DNA of 27,503 bases from Phoronis australis (taxonomy: Eukaryota; Phoronida; Phoronidae), in NCBI GenBank assembly GCA_002633005.1, contig NMRA01000307.1, positions 86,688-114,190 on the forward strand, in the 5' to 3' direction. The translations under genes and the position numbers were made by a program. The notes under the pieces are model-generated. The model was not told where the DNA came from and ran no database searches. It saw nothing but the letters and a program-made list of their open reading frames with translations. Of the stretch, positions 19,501 through 26,277 are shown one piece after another; the stretch's first letter is position 1, and each line of letters opens with the position of its first letter.

Positions 19501-21124
19501 AGCAAATGTGCCTGAAGTATGCGTACGGAATTGTGGGTAAACACACCGAAATTCGAATTCCCTGAGCAATCCTGGACGGCCCTATTGGCCAGGAGACTTG
19601 CCATCAGGGATCGGATTGTCTTTTAATCTCCCATTGCAATTGGCTGATAAAACTGAAGACACCTAAGATGCATGCCATGCGGCGCCTTTAAGGAAAAACT
19701 CATTCAAGTTAATGTAAAGCATTATAAGAAGCGGTGGCTACAGTGGGAATCGCACGGAATCGTCAGTATTCTCGCTTTGGGTATAAGCCCACATTTGCAT
19801 TGTTGGTTGTTAATAGTACTTTAATTTCAATGCACTCCACAGCACAAAATACGGTTTTCAAATAACAATGTTTGAGTAACATTTGTTTTTTTAAGGATCG
19901 TCCACTACTTTTCTAATTCATAACGATAATAATATTTTGTCCCAGGATATTGAAACAGATGTCACCTCAGCATAATTCAGAGAATTAATCCTGGTATTAG
20001 GCAATTCTTGTATTTATAAAAACAAAGTTATTTACCTAAAGCTCAAGCAAAACATGCGACGAATTAACACGTATCACATTTAAATATCAATTATAATCTA
20101 TAGACCTCCAACTCTATATGTTATTAAGCACGCAATATCGATTTACAAAATCATACAAGCATGCAATATATAAGTAGTGAATGGTGAATTCGGCCATTAT
20201 ACAATGTACGTACAAAACAACTTGTTTTCTATTTAGAGCGCTTGAGACTATGCAGTTGATCTCAAACTTTCGGGACTCGGATTGCTATTGATTGAAACCA
20301 GGCACAACAAATTTGTCTTTTCCTGTCATTCTCTGTGCCAACCATAGTAACGAACTACCTGAGCTTCGTAATCCCAGAAATTAATTCTCATCAGAGTAAG
20401 GAACAAGATGGGATCAAATTTATATCAGCAAATGGTCTGGGTGAAAATGCTCGCTTATATGAAGGAACCCGAGTTAATGGCCGTCTTTAGATGTTGGGAA
20501 GTTTGAAATGTCGTGCCTGTCTTTGTTGAGCAGGATGGATTTTTATTTGGTAAGATTGTTGATGACAGTGTTCTCTACATGACACTGATATTACATTCTA
20601 TGCTCAACTAAGCTTTGTAATCTTGTGAGTCCACTGAAATGTGATATAACGTTTCAAACATAGGCCATCTATCTGAATTCGTGTTGTCACGTTTCATCAA
20701 TGGCCATTCCACGACACTCATTTCCTCTAACCCCTTTTCTGAAATCAACGTGTTCGTAAGACGTACACCACGCTGTCCACAATATTCCATTACGACGTAC
20801 AATACAATGTACAATGTGTTCATTTGTTCAAGTTCTTGAAAATCGAGTGCTGAGACTGAAGACGTATTTAGATTCGCATTTACACGTCAGTAGTTTACCG
20901 ACTAGTACCGGAAACCCTAGCCGACTTTCAGCAAGCCAGCGACATCTGTCGGCCGTTCGAAACATACCTGAATTACCATCAGATCGCATATTCTCCTCCC
21001 TCGCCAGCTGTCCCATCATAATTTGGTTAGCTAATGACAGTATGATTTTCTTGTCATTATCGTCAGTGGCGGTTGCTGTGACAACTAGAGCACAGACAAC
21101 GAAAATGGCTCCAACAACTTGCAT
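4483..21124 (-). CDS. 13-exon gene for a secreted protein of an uncharacterised invertebrate family (about 618 aa)
   Basis: The joined CDS on the minus strand is 21124-20968, 17417-17164, 16493-16364, 16211-16095, 15318-15150, 14118-14005, 12393-12266, 12059-11947, 11605-11534, 9074-8753, 7071-6971, 4874-4782, 4569-4483. It totals 1857 nt and stays open to a TAA. Every intron is GT-AG and all phases match. The protein starts with a signal peptide (hydrophobic residues 3-19), so it should enter the secretory pathway. The mature chain has cysteines at about 177, 255, 443 and 484, enough for two disulfides. It has N-X-S/T sequons at about 162, 240, 423, 489 and 560. There is no second membrane segment. 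Conserved-looking blocks are GIEFRTRHNDYRL, DEPFDSDRHFLDASSWFDL, DIAQWNYRIMC, LLDDLMGQIPGKDN, YYHRWF and LRTRYPIMPI. From memory these blocks recur in unnamed invertebrate proteins. I recognise no catalytic domain and assign no function. Exons are near 50% GC, richer than the introns. The 72-nt exon is the weakest part of the model. Confidence 0.86.
4782..4874 (-). CDS. Coding exon 12 (residues 560-590)
   Basis: The acceptor TTCTGTTTTAG|AACGC has a clear pyrimidine tract. It reads NASGVITFVMSPSEADFIGE, then HTHVVTLTSEE, starting with an NAS sequon. The donor GAG|GTAGGC is phase 0. A foldback repeat lies just upstream of the acceptor. Confidence 0.86.
4895..4993. repeat. Foldback (inverted repeat) element beside an acceptor
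   Basis: The arm at 4895-4925 and the reverse complement of 4962-4993 share GTCTGATATAA, GTGCCCG and TTTGAGAA. There are about four mismatches in 31 bases, and the loop is 36 nt. The element ends 20 nt before the exon 12 acceptor in the transcript, a length and structure typical of a tiny MITE. Confidence 0.8.
5607..5760 (+). repeat. Dispersed repeat, copy A
   Basis: It begins TCAAGGGCGGATCCAGGATT and contains G/C-rich tracts such as ATGGCCCCCTTGGCCCCC. A reverse-oriented relative ends at 15573. The 3' limit is approximate. Confidence 0.55.
6971..7071 (-). CDS. Coding exon 11 (residues 526-559)
   Basis: The acceptor GTCATTGCAG|GTAATT completes Gly526. It reads NSVYKELTALTDILKNGKEF, then VERMLLKERPSLN. 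The donor AAC|GTAAGT is phase 0. The sequence looks helical and charged, unlike the preceding beta-rich block. The preceding intron (7072-8752) contains the 650-bp inverted-repeat element. Confidence 0.87.
7072..8752. other. Intron between coding exons 10 and 11
   Basis: It contains the inverted-repeat element at 7344-7990. The remaining sequence is non-coding, with no supported exon. Confidence 0.7.
7344..7990. mobile_element. Non-autonomous DNA transposon (MITE-like) with terminal inverted repeats
   Basis: The left end, CAGCAGATTTCATAAAGGTG then GTTTAA (7344-7369), matches the reverse complement of the right end (7965-7990, TTAAACCATC...GAAATCGGCTG) at 24 of 26 bases. A second, inner pair exists: TAATCTGCATTTCA near 7411 and, inverted, TGAAATGCAAATTA near 7894. 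ACCAGGTTTAA/TTAAACCTGG palindromes recur throughout. The centre has no transposase-like frame. I could not identify a target-site duplication, so the exact ends and superfamily are open. Confidence 0.8.
8753..9074 (-). CDS. Coding exon 10, the largest (residues 419-526)
   Basis: There is a 322-nt open frame between the acceptor ACTTCATAG|GGAAG and the donor GAAG|GTAAAG (phase 1). It begins GSARNKTVASSVTTDADGNR, continues with GQCSESGAYNGIHSKLYYLT and PPEFYSGDAVDTDAADT, then GGGICVLDKNKTVRRV, GTQIFLPPIAGVGP and LRTRYPIMPIYGE. It carries Cys443, Cys484 and two NKT sequons. The other two frames hit stops within the first few codons. Confidence 0.9.
9075..11533. other. Intron between coding exons 9 and 10
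   Basis: Long intron with a CAT microsatellite at 10391-10414 and a few ACATGTA palindromes. There is no convincing exon or structured repeat apart from these. Confidence 0.6.
10391..10414. repeat. (CAT)n microsatellite
   Basis: CATCGT followed by five CAT units and a partial one. Confidence 0.9.
11534..11605 (-). CDS. Coding exon 9, 72 nt, tentative (residues 395-418)
   Basis: This is an in-frame phase 0-0 exon between the acceptor ATGTCTGTTAG|TTCTGG and the donor GAG|GTTGGT. It encodes FWVGPYGATTVLHINIPVET followed by YSRE. Its 47% GC is exon-like, and the beta-strand-like pattern (VLHINIPVETYS) resembles a hydrophobic-P-x-T-aromatic segment I recall at this position in relatives. The donor is weak. 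Skipping the exon keeps the frame, because exons 8 and 10 also join in phase 0. It may therefore be absent, alternatively spliced, or longer. Confidence 0.55.
11947..12059 (-). CDS. Coding exon 8 (residues 357-394)
   Basis: The acceptor TATATGTAG|GTTATT gives G|YYHRWFEFGKKDAMGISMQR, then RGYADDQLFMAMTTHPK. The donor AAG|GTACGT is phase 0. The intron from exon 7 is 206 bp. The frame stays open well past the donor, but what follows loses the conserved character, so splicing at GTACGT is preferred. Confidence 0.87.
12266..12393 (-). CDS. Coding exon 7 (residues 314-357)
   Basis: The acceptor GCGGACAG|GAAGACG supplies the last base of Arg314. The exon encodes KTLLDDLMGQIPGKDNGPAD, then ILDDAFDTPVLELGQ and KVKLNSG. 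The donor AGCG|GTGAGT is phase 1. A second AG four bases into the exon (GAAG|ACG) could serve as an alternative acceptor. The acidic, Gly/Asn-rich LLDDLMG...GKDN block is strongly reminiscent of the family. Confidence 0.86.
12394..14004. other. Intron between coding exons 6 and 7
   Basis: AT-rich for the most part. The end nearest exon 6 carries a strand-asymmetric G/T-rich tract at 13670-13855. Open frames across that tract reflect low complexity, not genes. Confidence 0.6.
13670..13855. repeat. G/T-rich low-complexity tract with (GAT)n
   Basis: TGATGATGATGATGAT at 13675-13690 is followed by interspersed GGTGGT/GTGGTT units to about 13855. In the gene's transcript this is a CCACCA-rich stretch beginning about 150 nt downstream of the exon 6 donor. 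Confidence 0.85.
14005..14118 (-). CDS. Coding exon 6 (residues 276-314), frame dependent on the exon 5 donor
   Basis: The acceptor is GTTATAG|GATGAAG and the donor ACAAG|GTATAC. In the preferred frame it reads MKFNIPLHKLHLKRYARFQL, then SPDEDPSTGWPKEEQFT, and joins exon 7 as R|KTLLDDL. The spacing of the ARFQL motif after VVDDLAAR agrees with what I recall of relatives. A second frame of this 114-nt exon is also fully open (DEVQYPTAQVTLEEICKIPV and onward), so the reading here is less certain than the exon boundaries. Confidence 0.78.
14984..15097. repeat. Foldback (inverted repeat) element in the exon 5-6 intron
   Basis: AAACTGACCTGCTGGATTAC (14984-15003) pairs with GTAATCCAGCAGACCAGTTT (15078-15097). 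This gives 18 of 20 matches with a 74-nt spacer. It lies 50 nt from the exon 5 donor. Confidence 0.75.
15150..15318 (-). CDS. Coding exon 5 (residues 220-276)
   Basis: The acceptor ATTCACAG|GTCG completes Gly220. The exon encodes RKSPSENYAYMPTSLMGM, an NDT sequon (240), DIAQWNYRIMCQPL with Cys255, and NKLRVVDDLAA. Two donors lie 4 nt apart: GCAAG|GTTTGT (used here, phase 2, end 15150) and GGTTT|GTGAGT (end 15146, phase 0). The first is preferred because it leads into the exon 6 frame that matches my recollection of the family. Confidence 0.86.
15319..16094. other. Intron between coding exons 4 and 5
   Basis: It holds a reverse-oriented copy of the repeat seen at 5607, ending at 15573, and an ACATGTA palindrome near 15713. 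No exon is supported. Confidence 0.65.
15450..15573 (-). repeat. Dispersed repeat, copy B
   Basis: The end ACCCAGGATCTGCCCTTGA is the reverse complement of a TCAAGGGC(G/A)GATCC(A/T)GG start shared with copy A at 5607. It also has GGGGGG/GGGCCCC tracts. Confidence 0.5.
16095..16211 (-). CDS. Coding exon 4 (residues 181-220)
   Basis: The acceptor TTTCTAG|GCGC completes Gly181, giving LEGAW across the junction. The exon encodes EIDEPFDSDRHFLDASSW and then FDLHQKLRFSAYTG. The donor ACTG|GTAAAG is phase 1. The intron separating it from exon 3 is only 152 bp, the smallest in the gene. Confidence 0.89.
16364..16493 (-). CDS. Coding exon 3 (residues 138-181)
   Basis: The acceptor GTTTAAG|GTTTTGG is in phase 0. 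The exon reads VLEKGTVEEQLAEMRLFFKA, then WKEQNDTIRDYKPYFRPVLC, then YLEG. It contains the first mature cysteine (177) and an NDT sequon (162). The N-terminal half looks like an amphipathic helix. The donor GAAG|GTAAAT is phase 1. Confidence 0.88.
16494..17163. other. Intron between coding exons 2 and 3
   Basis: Non-coding. No repeat or exon recognised. Confidence 0.6.
17164..17417 (-). CDS. Coding exon 2 (residues 53-137)
   Basis: The acceptor is AAATTACAG|GAATC. The two leading bases complete the phase-1 Gly codon left by exon 1. The frame gives IKQVRVMRSG, then YFQATFGDGGVSAIHNHANN, then GEFMAVLNGIEFRTRHNDYR, and ends DVPAE at the donor GAG|GTAAGG (phase 0). This is one of the most conserved-looking blocks of the protein. 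The exon follows a 3.55 kb intron, the longest in the gene. Confidence 0.88.
17683..17818. repeat. Imperfect 68-bp tandem repeat, two copies
   Basis: CATGGGTGGCACACCATAGG at 17683 recurs as TATGGGCGGTGCACCACAGG at 17751. Both copies are G-rich, then pass through a T-run to a CGCC(C) end. Confidence 0.7.
18186..18253. repeat. Compact foldback element
   Basis: Arms 18186-18213 and 18226-18253 are inverted copies (GTCTGGT...CACG...CTGTTGGCCA) with about five mismatches in 28 and a 12-nt loop. Confidence 0.8.
18751..18790. repeat. 20-bp tandem duplication
   Basis: ACAAGTTCATCCAATTTACA is followed directly by ACAAGTTCATTCAATTTACA, a single mismatch, so it is recent. Confidence 0.95.
19193..19385 (+). 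CDS. Possible plus-strand exon nested in an intron (unrecognised)
   Basis: After a good acceptor (GTTGTCATTTGCAG|CCCC) the plus strand reads PGKYGNRTIPDYTAAELSFY, then PEIKARDLFLEIKHIFESLI, and on to a TAG ending at 19385. The first 35 codons look like real protein and are GC-richer than the surroundings. No start codon, partner exon or strong donor was found. It could be an exon of an unseen nested gene, a gene fragment, or chance. I recognise no family. Confidence 0.3.
20968..21124 (-). CDS. Coding exon 1: signal peptide and mature N terminus (residues 1-53)
   Basis: It starts MQVVGAIFVVCALVVTATAT, a typical cleavable signal peptide. Cleavage is likely near residues 17-20, before an acidic DDNDKK stretch. 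The exon ends at a perfect consensus donor (TTCAG|GTATGT), leaving one base of codon 53 (phase 1). The ATG is preceded directly by a CAG acceptor-like sequence (ACGTTACAG|ATG), so the start codon may be the first bases of a spliced exon. No in-frame upstream ATG competes. Confidence 0.88.
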
Positions 21125-22926
21125 CTGTAACGTGAAACGTAAAATCTTTATAGTGATGATTAAGTAATGATTAAATCACTACCCTTAATCTAGGTCCCAT
21201 TGCAATGTCTGATGTCGCCAGACGCGTTGTACAATGGTATTATAAGCCGCTGAGATACAAGTAGCGTTATCACGTTTTTAATTCTGTCGTAAATCACACC
21301 GAATGTCGCTAGTGCTCTGCAGTACATTAGTGCACATGCGCAAGATGCATCGGTAAACCTCGGTAGTTGAAAGACAGCTCTTAGTGTTGAAGTTTCTTTA
21401 TATTTGGGGGAAGTCGTTTTTGAAGTCTTACACACAAATTGCAGGATAGTTTAGTAGTGTGATGAACACAATGGAAATTTATACTGGGATCAGGAACTAC
21501 TTTCTGATTCCGGATGCTTTCGGTCCCTGGTACGATCAGTTGGTACAGAAGAATGGCGCAAAGACAGCGATGGACAGATCCGTGGTGTTTAAGACAGCAG
21601 AAATGTTTAACTATGTTTTAGTTTTTATCCAACTTGATTTGTGTCATAGAAATTGTGAAAGTTCTAGTTTTTACAAAGGTTGTACAGCACTCGTTTACTC
21701 CCTAACCAGGCTCAATTTAAACATTGCACAGGCGCAAGCTTTAAATCGGATTACACATTCGCATGATACCGTCAATGTCATCAAATGTGTACGAGTCAAG
21801 TGCATTCGGAAACCAACAGCAGCACCATTGGTGAAAATCACGATTACGTCTCCTGTAGAGCAACTGAGGCGCAAGAATCCATCAGTCAATGGTAACTGGG
21901 GTAATGCTTTCTTTAGGGTACCCTATGCGCAACCGCATACCATTTTGAGAAAGTGGCTTTTACCAGTCGACCTTTTCCGGTACGGTATAAGCCTCGGTGT
22001 CCAATGGAAGTGAATTAAAATACCATATATGGCAAACATCAAACGTCAGAAATTTCTGATCGGCTTTATATAAACCCTTTAGACACCAAGCTTTATGAAA
22101 TGTTCTCGATGACGCTGTTAGAAATTGGCTTTAAAACTTTGCACTTTTGTAAGATGGGCTATAAAATTAGGACGTATAAGGTCAAAAAATGCCGAAACAG
22201 AAAAAGTAATTTGGAAGAAAATAATTGACAGAGTTTTTAAAATTTGATCACGTTATCATATTAAACGAATTTTGGCCATTTTATAGATACCGCTGTTTTG
22301 GTGCCTCTCTTTTTTTAAATTAAATAAAACACAGTGTCACTTGACGCATTAATGGCCGAATGGTATAACGTCAAATATAGATTCAACAAGCCTTGCAAGC
22401 CTTGTACTGTAAAAAATGTACTTTTCCTAAGTTAAAATGCATGTTTTGCAGATATTTGGTTGAACAAATGTATATAGACAAGTCAATAGGGTCCAACATA
22501 TCCTAAATGTAAAATGTGGACGCCAGTGAGTATCACAGATCAGACATTCAGCTGGCGACGCATACAAATACATGTTGAGTGATAAAATCGAAAGTTTTGA
22601 AGAATTATGTCCTTATTGCCCTCATAAACGCACCAGGAGACCTTAAAGTTCCAACGTCCCTTTTTATAACAATCGCATGTGCAGGTGTGAAACTTCAGAC
22701 ATAGAACTGATATTTGCACTCAATGACACTTTGTCAATAATATTTGACTGATTGAATTGGCAGCTTTACAAAATAAACCTTTGTAAATTTGATTTACAAG
22801 TGAATGATTGATCAATCAGCATCAAACTCATGAAACCAGAATCAGAGTGGGCCAAGAAAGATTTCTGTCAACCAGATATACACCAAACAACAATTTAAAC
22901 ATGTTTCATTAAAACATGAAACTTAC
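21125..22926. other. Predicted 5'UTR intron
   Basis: It would be bounded by donor GTAAGT at 22926 and acceptor ACAG at 21125 on the minus strand. It contains the plus-strand open frame 21459-22013 and otherwise AT-rich sequence. Confidence 0.4.
21459..22013 (+). CDS. Unrecognised 184-codon open reading frame
   Basis: An unusually long frame for this AT-rich DNA, starting MMNTMEIYTGIRNYFLIPDA and continuing FGPWYDQLVQKNGAKTAM. The N-terminal 50 residues look more protein-like than the rest, which is rich in Thr, Val and Arg without clear order. It lies divergent to the secreted-protein gene, 335 bp from its start codon. I recognise no domain, and no promoter or splice signal decides the matter. 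It may be a divergent small gene, a first exon, or chance. Confidence 0.28.
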   Translation: MMNTMEIYTGIRNYFLIPDAFGPWYDQLVQKNGAKTAMDRSVVFKTAEMFNYVLVFIQLDLCHRNCESSSFYKGCTALVYSLTRLNLNIAQAQALNRITHSHDTVNVIKCVRVKCIRKPTAAPLVKITITSPVEQLRRKNPSVNGNWGNAFFRVPYAQPHTILRKWLLPVDLFRYGISLGVQWK

Positions 22927-22969
22927 CCTCAAACCTGAAAATTAAACGCTGCTGAATGCAAAGCTCACT
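22927..22969 (-). other. Predicted 5'UTR exon of the secreted-protein gene
   Basis: On the minus strand, an initiator-like TTCCAGTG at about 22969 is followed 42 nt later by a full donor, GAGG|GTAAGT. Joining this to the acceptor ACGTTACAG immediately before the start codon at 21124 removes a 1.8 kb intron. The result is a 43-nt leader without an upstream ATG. This is inference from signals and spacing only. Confidence 0.42.
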
Positions 22970-22993
22970 GGAACAACAGCAAGGAGATACTTA

Positions 22994-23035
22994 ATTATAT
23001 ATCTCGTGAAATCTTTCACAGCATTGTCATCCAAT
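22994..23035 (-). promoter_or_regulatory. Core promoter: TATA box and CCAAT box
   Basis: Read on the minus strand, TATATAAT occupies 23001-22994, about 32 nt before the initiator-like A at 22969. An inverted CCAAT box (CCAAT on the plus strand at 23031-23035) lies about 65 nt upstream of that A. Both spacings are textbook for a polymerase II promoter. No such arrangement is as clear directly upstream of the start codon; a TTATAAT near 21240 is the weaker alternative. Confidence 0.45.
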
Positions 23036-25630
23036 CGGAATCTTGAATTGTTACGTCGTTTCGTCAACCAATGAGAAGTCAAAAAATTCATCATGTGACA
23101 CGAATGCTTATGCTCGAGCTGTTGCTCGTATCACTGTGGAAGTGTACATATACATGTACCTGTCACCCGAGTTATCTGGTTGAATTACGTTGCATAAGTT
23201 GTATATCAGAGAACGCAAAGGAATTTTACATAGATGTCTAACGTCGTGACCTTGACGTGAACTGCCACTATGCCCACCAGCCATTGACTTGTGTGTAATC
23301 GAAACATTGATCTCCTATTAAATGAAGGGTGTACTGTGAGATTAGATGTCCCATTGTGTTTTAAATATATCAGCTGTTATGCCTTTGATCAAATTAAAAG
23401 TAGTTTCTGTGCTTGCCAAGGACAATCAACTACAAGTGTGTACCTTAGCCCAGGTATTGTTACTTAATGGTCCACAGTTACAGGCTTCCGTGAACTGGTT
23501 TGTGTTGTTTTGAATGTATTGGGCTACCCAAATAGTTCCGGAAAATCTAACGCAACATACGAAACATTATTCACCAGCAGTACAGTTAAGCCTTCTTGGT
23601 CGACAAAAGCAGTTGTATTGAATGAGGTGTTAATAGAAGAACATATAAAGATTCTGGATTTGACGTAGTCGGATGTAAGCAAAGAGCCCAACCGTCCATA
23701 GGATTTGGATTTGTGTCACTGAGACCATCAGAGTGACGCTAAAAGCATGGTGTGGCAACAAAATTCTGATGTACGTAGGCTTTGTCGCCGTCGTTTATCA
23801 AAAACAAACTTTTAACCACATAAAACTTTAAATTCAATCTAAACTTGCGTTTGGCCTTAGAATGTCTTCTTGGAATGGAAATGAATGCTTTTCCTTTGTT
23901 TACATAGTGAATGAACGACATTAAATGTTAAGCTTTTCCAATCAGATTTCTGGACGTGTCCTCATGAATTACCCATTTTCCCAGACGAAAGATTACTTCT
24001 AATTCCTAAAACGGAACAGCTTAAAAATCATATTAATGGCGACTCCCGGTCTAAATCAACAGAGAGGAGGCACGTGATACGTTTAACCCTTATATTTTTA
24101 ATCAACATGTTAATTTCATTCAGGTCCTAAGTAAAATGTCCGATTTTGCCAAACTCGGAACATCATAACTGAGAAATGGTTGATTCAATAAGAAACTTTT
24201 AAGTACTGTACTGTATGCACTTTTCTCCAATTTATGACAAATAGCCAACCGACCCACAACAAAATGCAACAAACAGTTTTTGCAATGGTTTTATGCTCTA
24301 CTTCGTATACTTGTTAACAGGAGCAAAGTCTACCAAAATATGACCACCGAAAATGGATTAAACTGGGCCATTTCCAAAATGGCCGCTACGACATTTTGAA
24401 ATCACTAAAAACAGAAAAAAAACTTCAATAATTGTGATACAGACATAACTGGCAACCTACATGTACTGCTGTGGATAAAATTCAGGTATGGTCAGTAATT
24501 GATATAAAATGCAACATGGCGTCTAAAATTCAAGAACGAAAAATCAATGATTTGTTCATTATTTAATTTTTATCTCCTATAACGAAAGTATGATTAGATG
24601 TGATTGGTTTCTGATTGAATGAACTTAAAACATTTAGATGTTACTGAATTCTGACTAAATTATTTTAAAATATGAACACCACATTTATATTAAATCTGCC
24701 AAATATTTAATCTCAAGCATTAGCTTGAAATAAAGTCAAAAATGGTCTAGTGTATATTTGTTTCCTACTGTTTTTTTACTTAAAAATCCACACAAGAAAA
24801 CTAGAAGCACAGGGCAAAATGGCAACATCATTCGATTATTCCTATTGATTGGTTTCCATGACAAATCAAATCGCAAAACATAAGGAATTTTTGTAAAAAA
24901 TAGAAGTCGTATTCGCCTTTGCTACATCACGCAACAACTAGGCCTTTTCATCAAAAAACTTAAAGCATTTTTAAGACTGATGAATAAATTTAAAGTTTGG
25001 AAAGTTTCAGTGAATTGTGCCAAGCCGTTTTCGAGAACTCGTGTTTCTAAGTTCAAATAAAGTCGATTCGCCGAAGCCGAGAAAAAAACGATTAAACTGG
25101 GACGAGTGAAATTCGGTTAATTATTCGGTGAAAACTTGTTTTCGGTAAATACAACTTACAAATGCCTTAACCATGTTAGCTATTTCAACATTTACTCGCA
25201 ATGTCAACTGAATTTGTGGTGCGTAATTAACTTTATTATCATTAAAACTTACCGTCTTCAGCCACGAGGTAAGACCAACTGTTACTGTTATTTGACCTAC
25301 TTAAAAGTAGGTCACAGTTCATTGTTATTAAAATAGTCTGCTCACATCACGTGCCGGGAGACCGATACGAAACCAAGTAAGAAATGGATAACAAAAATTG
25401 AGTATGTGTTTAAAGCATAGCCATAGCATGAGATCGAAACAGCGAAATGTCAACTTACTTATTGAATTAAGGAATTTGGGTGCAGGTATATCTCTTTTCA
25501 CAACTTGCTGTGTTCATGACCAAAGAGGCGTGAGGCGACTCTTAGGAATCGTTCTCAACGGTCGTATGCATGTAGACGCACGGAGTAGGAGCACGTCGGC
25601 GCAGCCAACAAATTTTTGACATTTAAACAC
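23036..25630. other. Upstream intergenic DNA, nothing recognised
   Basis: AT-rich, with scattered AAAATGGC motifs (for example 24378-24390 and 24816-24824) of the kind seen in old repeats. No supported gene, RNA or structured repeat. Confidence 0.5.
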
Positions 25631-25742
25631 AGCGCCCACGCACCGTAAGTTACGTTATAGTGGGGCGTAGGCACAGACAACCATCATTTTACATCTTTAC
25701 GTAGCGCCTACGCACAATAAGTGACGGTACAGTGAGGCGTAG
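25631..25742. repeat. 72-bp-period tandem repeat with palindromic arms
   Basis: AGCGCCCACGCACCGTAAGT at 25631 recurs as AGCGCCTACGCACAATAAGT at 25703, and both copies run on to GGCGTAG. Within and between copies GCCTACGC and GCGTAGGC form inverted arms, so each unit can fold into a hairpin. Confidence 0.75.
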
Positions 25743-25938
25743 TCTTCATGCAATAGCTTAGGGTATTGATGCAGTGCCACCCTGACGACAGCATTGTTGC
25801 CGAATATTCCGGCGCCTGTGACCATGGAGTGGCATGAACTTGACAGTGATGAGCAGTCATTTGGCTGGGCATCTTGGACTCCCAAAACGTGGCCGATGGA
25901 TCCGGGATAAAACATGGCCAGCACGAAGTAAAGCGTAG

Positions 25939-26277
25939 TATAAATATGTTTGGGCTGATAACCACAACGGTGTAGAAATGGAAGAGCTGGTTGGAGTACA
26001 CAGCCAGCCGCGTGCTCTGTGACAACTGGACCTCTGCATTAAGACCCGGTCCTTCACCACAGTTGATTGTGAACGAAGATTCAGCGAAACGAATCCGATA
26101 GTAACAGGCGAACGCTCTTGTTTGCTATTAAAAACTACCTCCAGCTCGCTGTTTGGCAAGGTCAATGGTCCCCCGCTTTACATGTTCGACCCACAACCTG
26201 GTGCCGAAACTTGGACGATTCGACAACTCGGACCTGCTGATACAGTAATTCTCAGTCCAGATAATCGTGTAACTTGA
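25939..26277 (+). pseudogene. Remnant of a hAT-type transposase C-terminal (dimerisation) region
   Basis: One plus-strand frame opens after a TAG at 25936-25938 and runs to a TGA at 26275-26277, with one internal TGA at 26020-26022. Key segments are TTVDCERRFSETNPIVTGER, then LFGKVNGPPLYMFDPQPGAE followed by TW. A serine/threonine-V-x-CER-x-FS motif, followed about 30 residues later by a hydrophobic stretch and GPPL-x-x-FD-x-x-x-A-x-x-W, is the signature order of the hAT dimerisation domain. The internal stop and absent upstream catalytic part show it is dead. The tract is GC-richer than its flanks. Minus-strand open frames over the same bases are shadows. Confidence 0.62.

Larger units (their letters stand above)
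17418..20967. other. Long intron between coding exons 1 and 2
   Basis: A 3.55 kb intron with a 68-bp tandem duplication (17683-17818), a foldback (18186-18253), a 20-bp tandem duplication (18751-18790) and a plus-strand coding-like stretch (19193-19385). A minus-strand open frame at 20608-20823 lacks splice signals and is not called. Confidence 0.7.

Noticed and set aside
20608-20823. 71-codon minus-strand frame in the long intron as an extra exon
   Set aside because: No acceptor or compatible phase joins it to exons 1 or 2, although its composition is protein-like.
25708-26165. Overlapping minus-strand frames of about 100 codons
   Set aside because: They lie antisense to the hAT remnant and the GC-rich tandem repeat and give no recognisable motif order.
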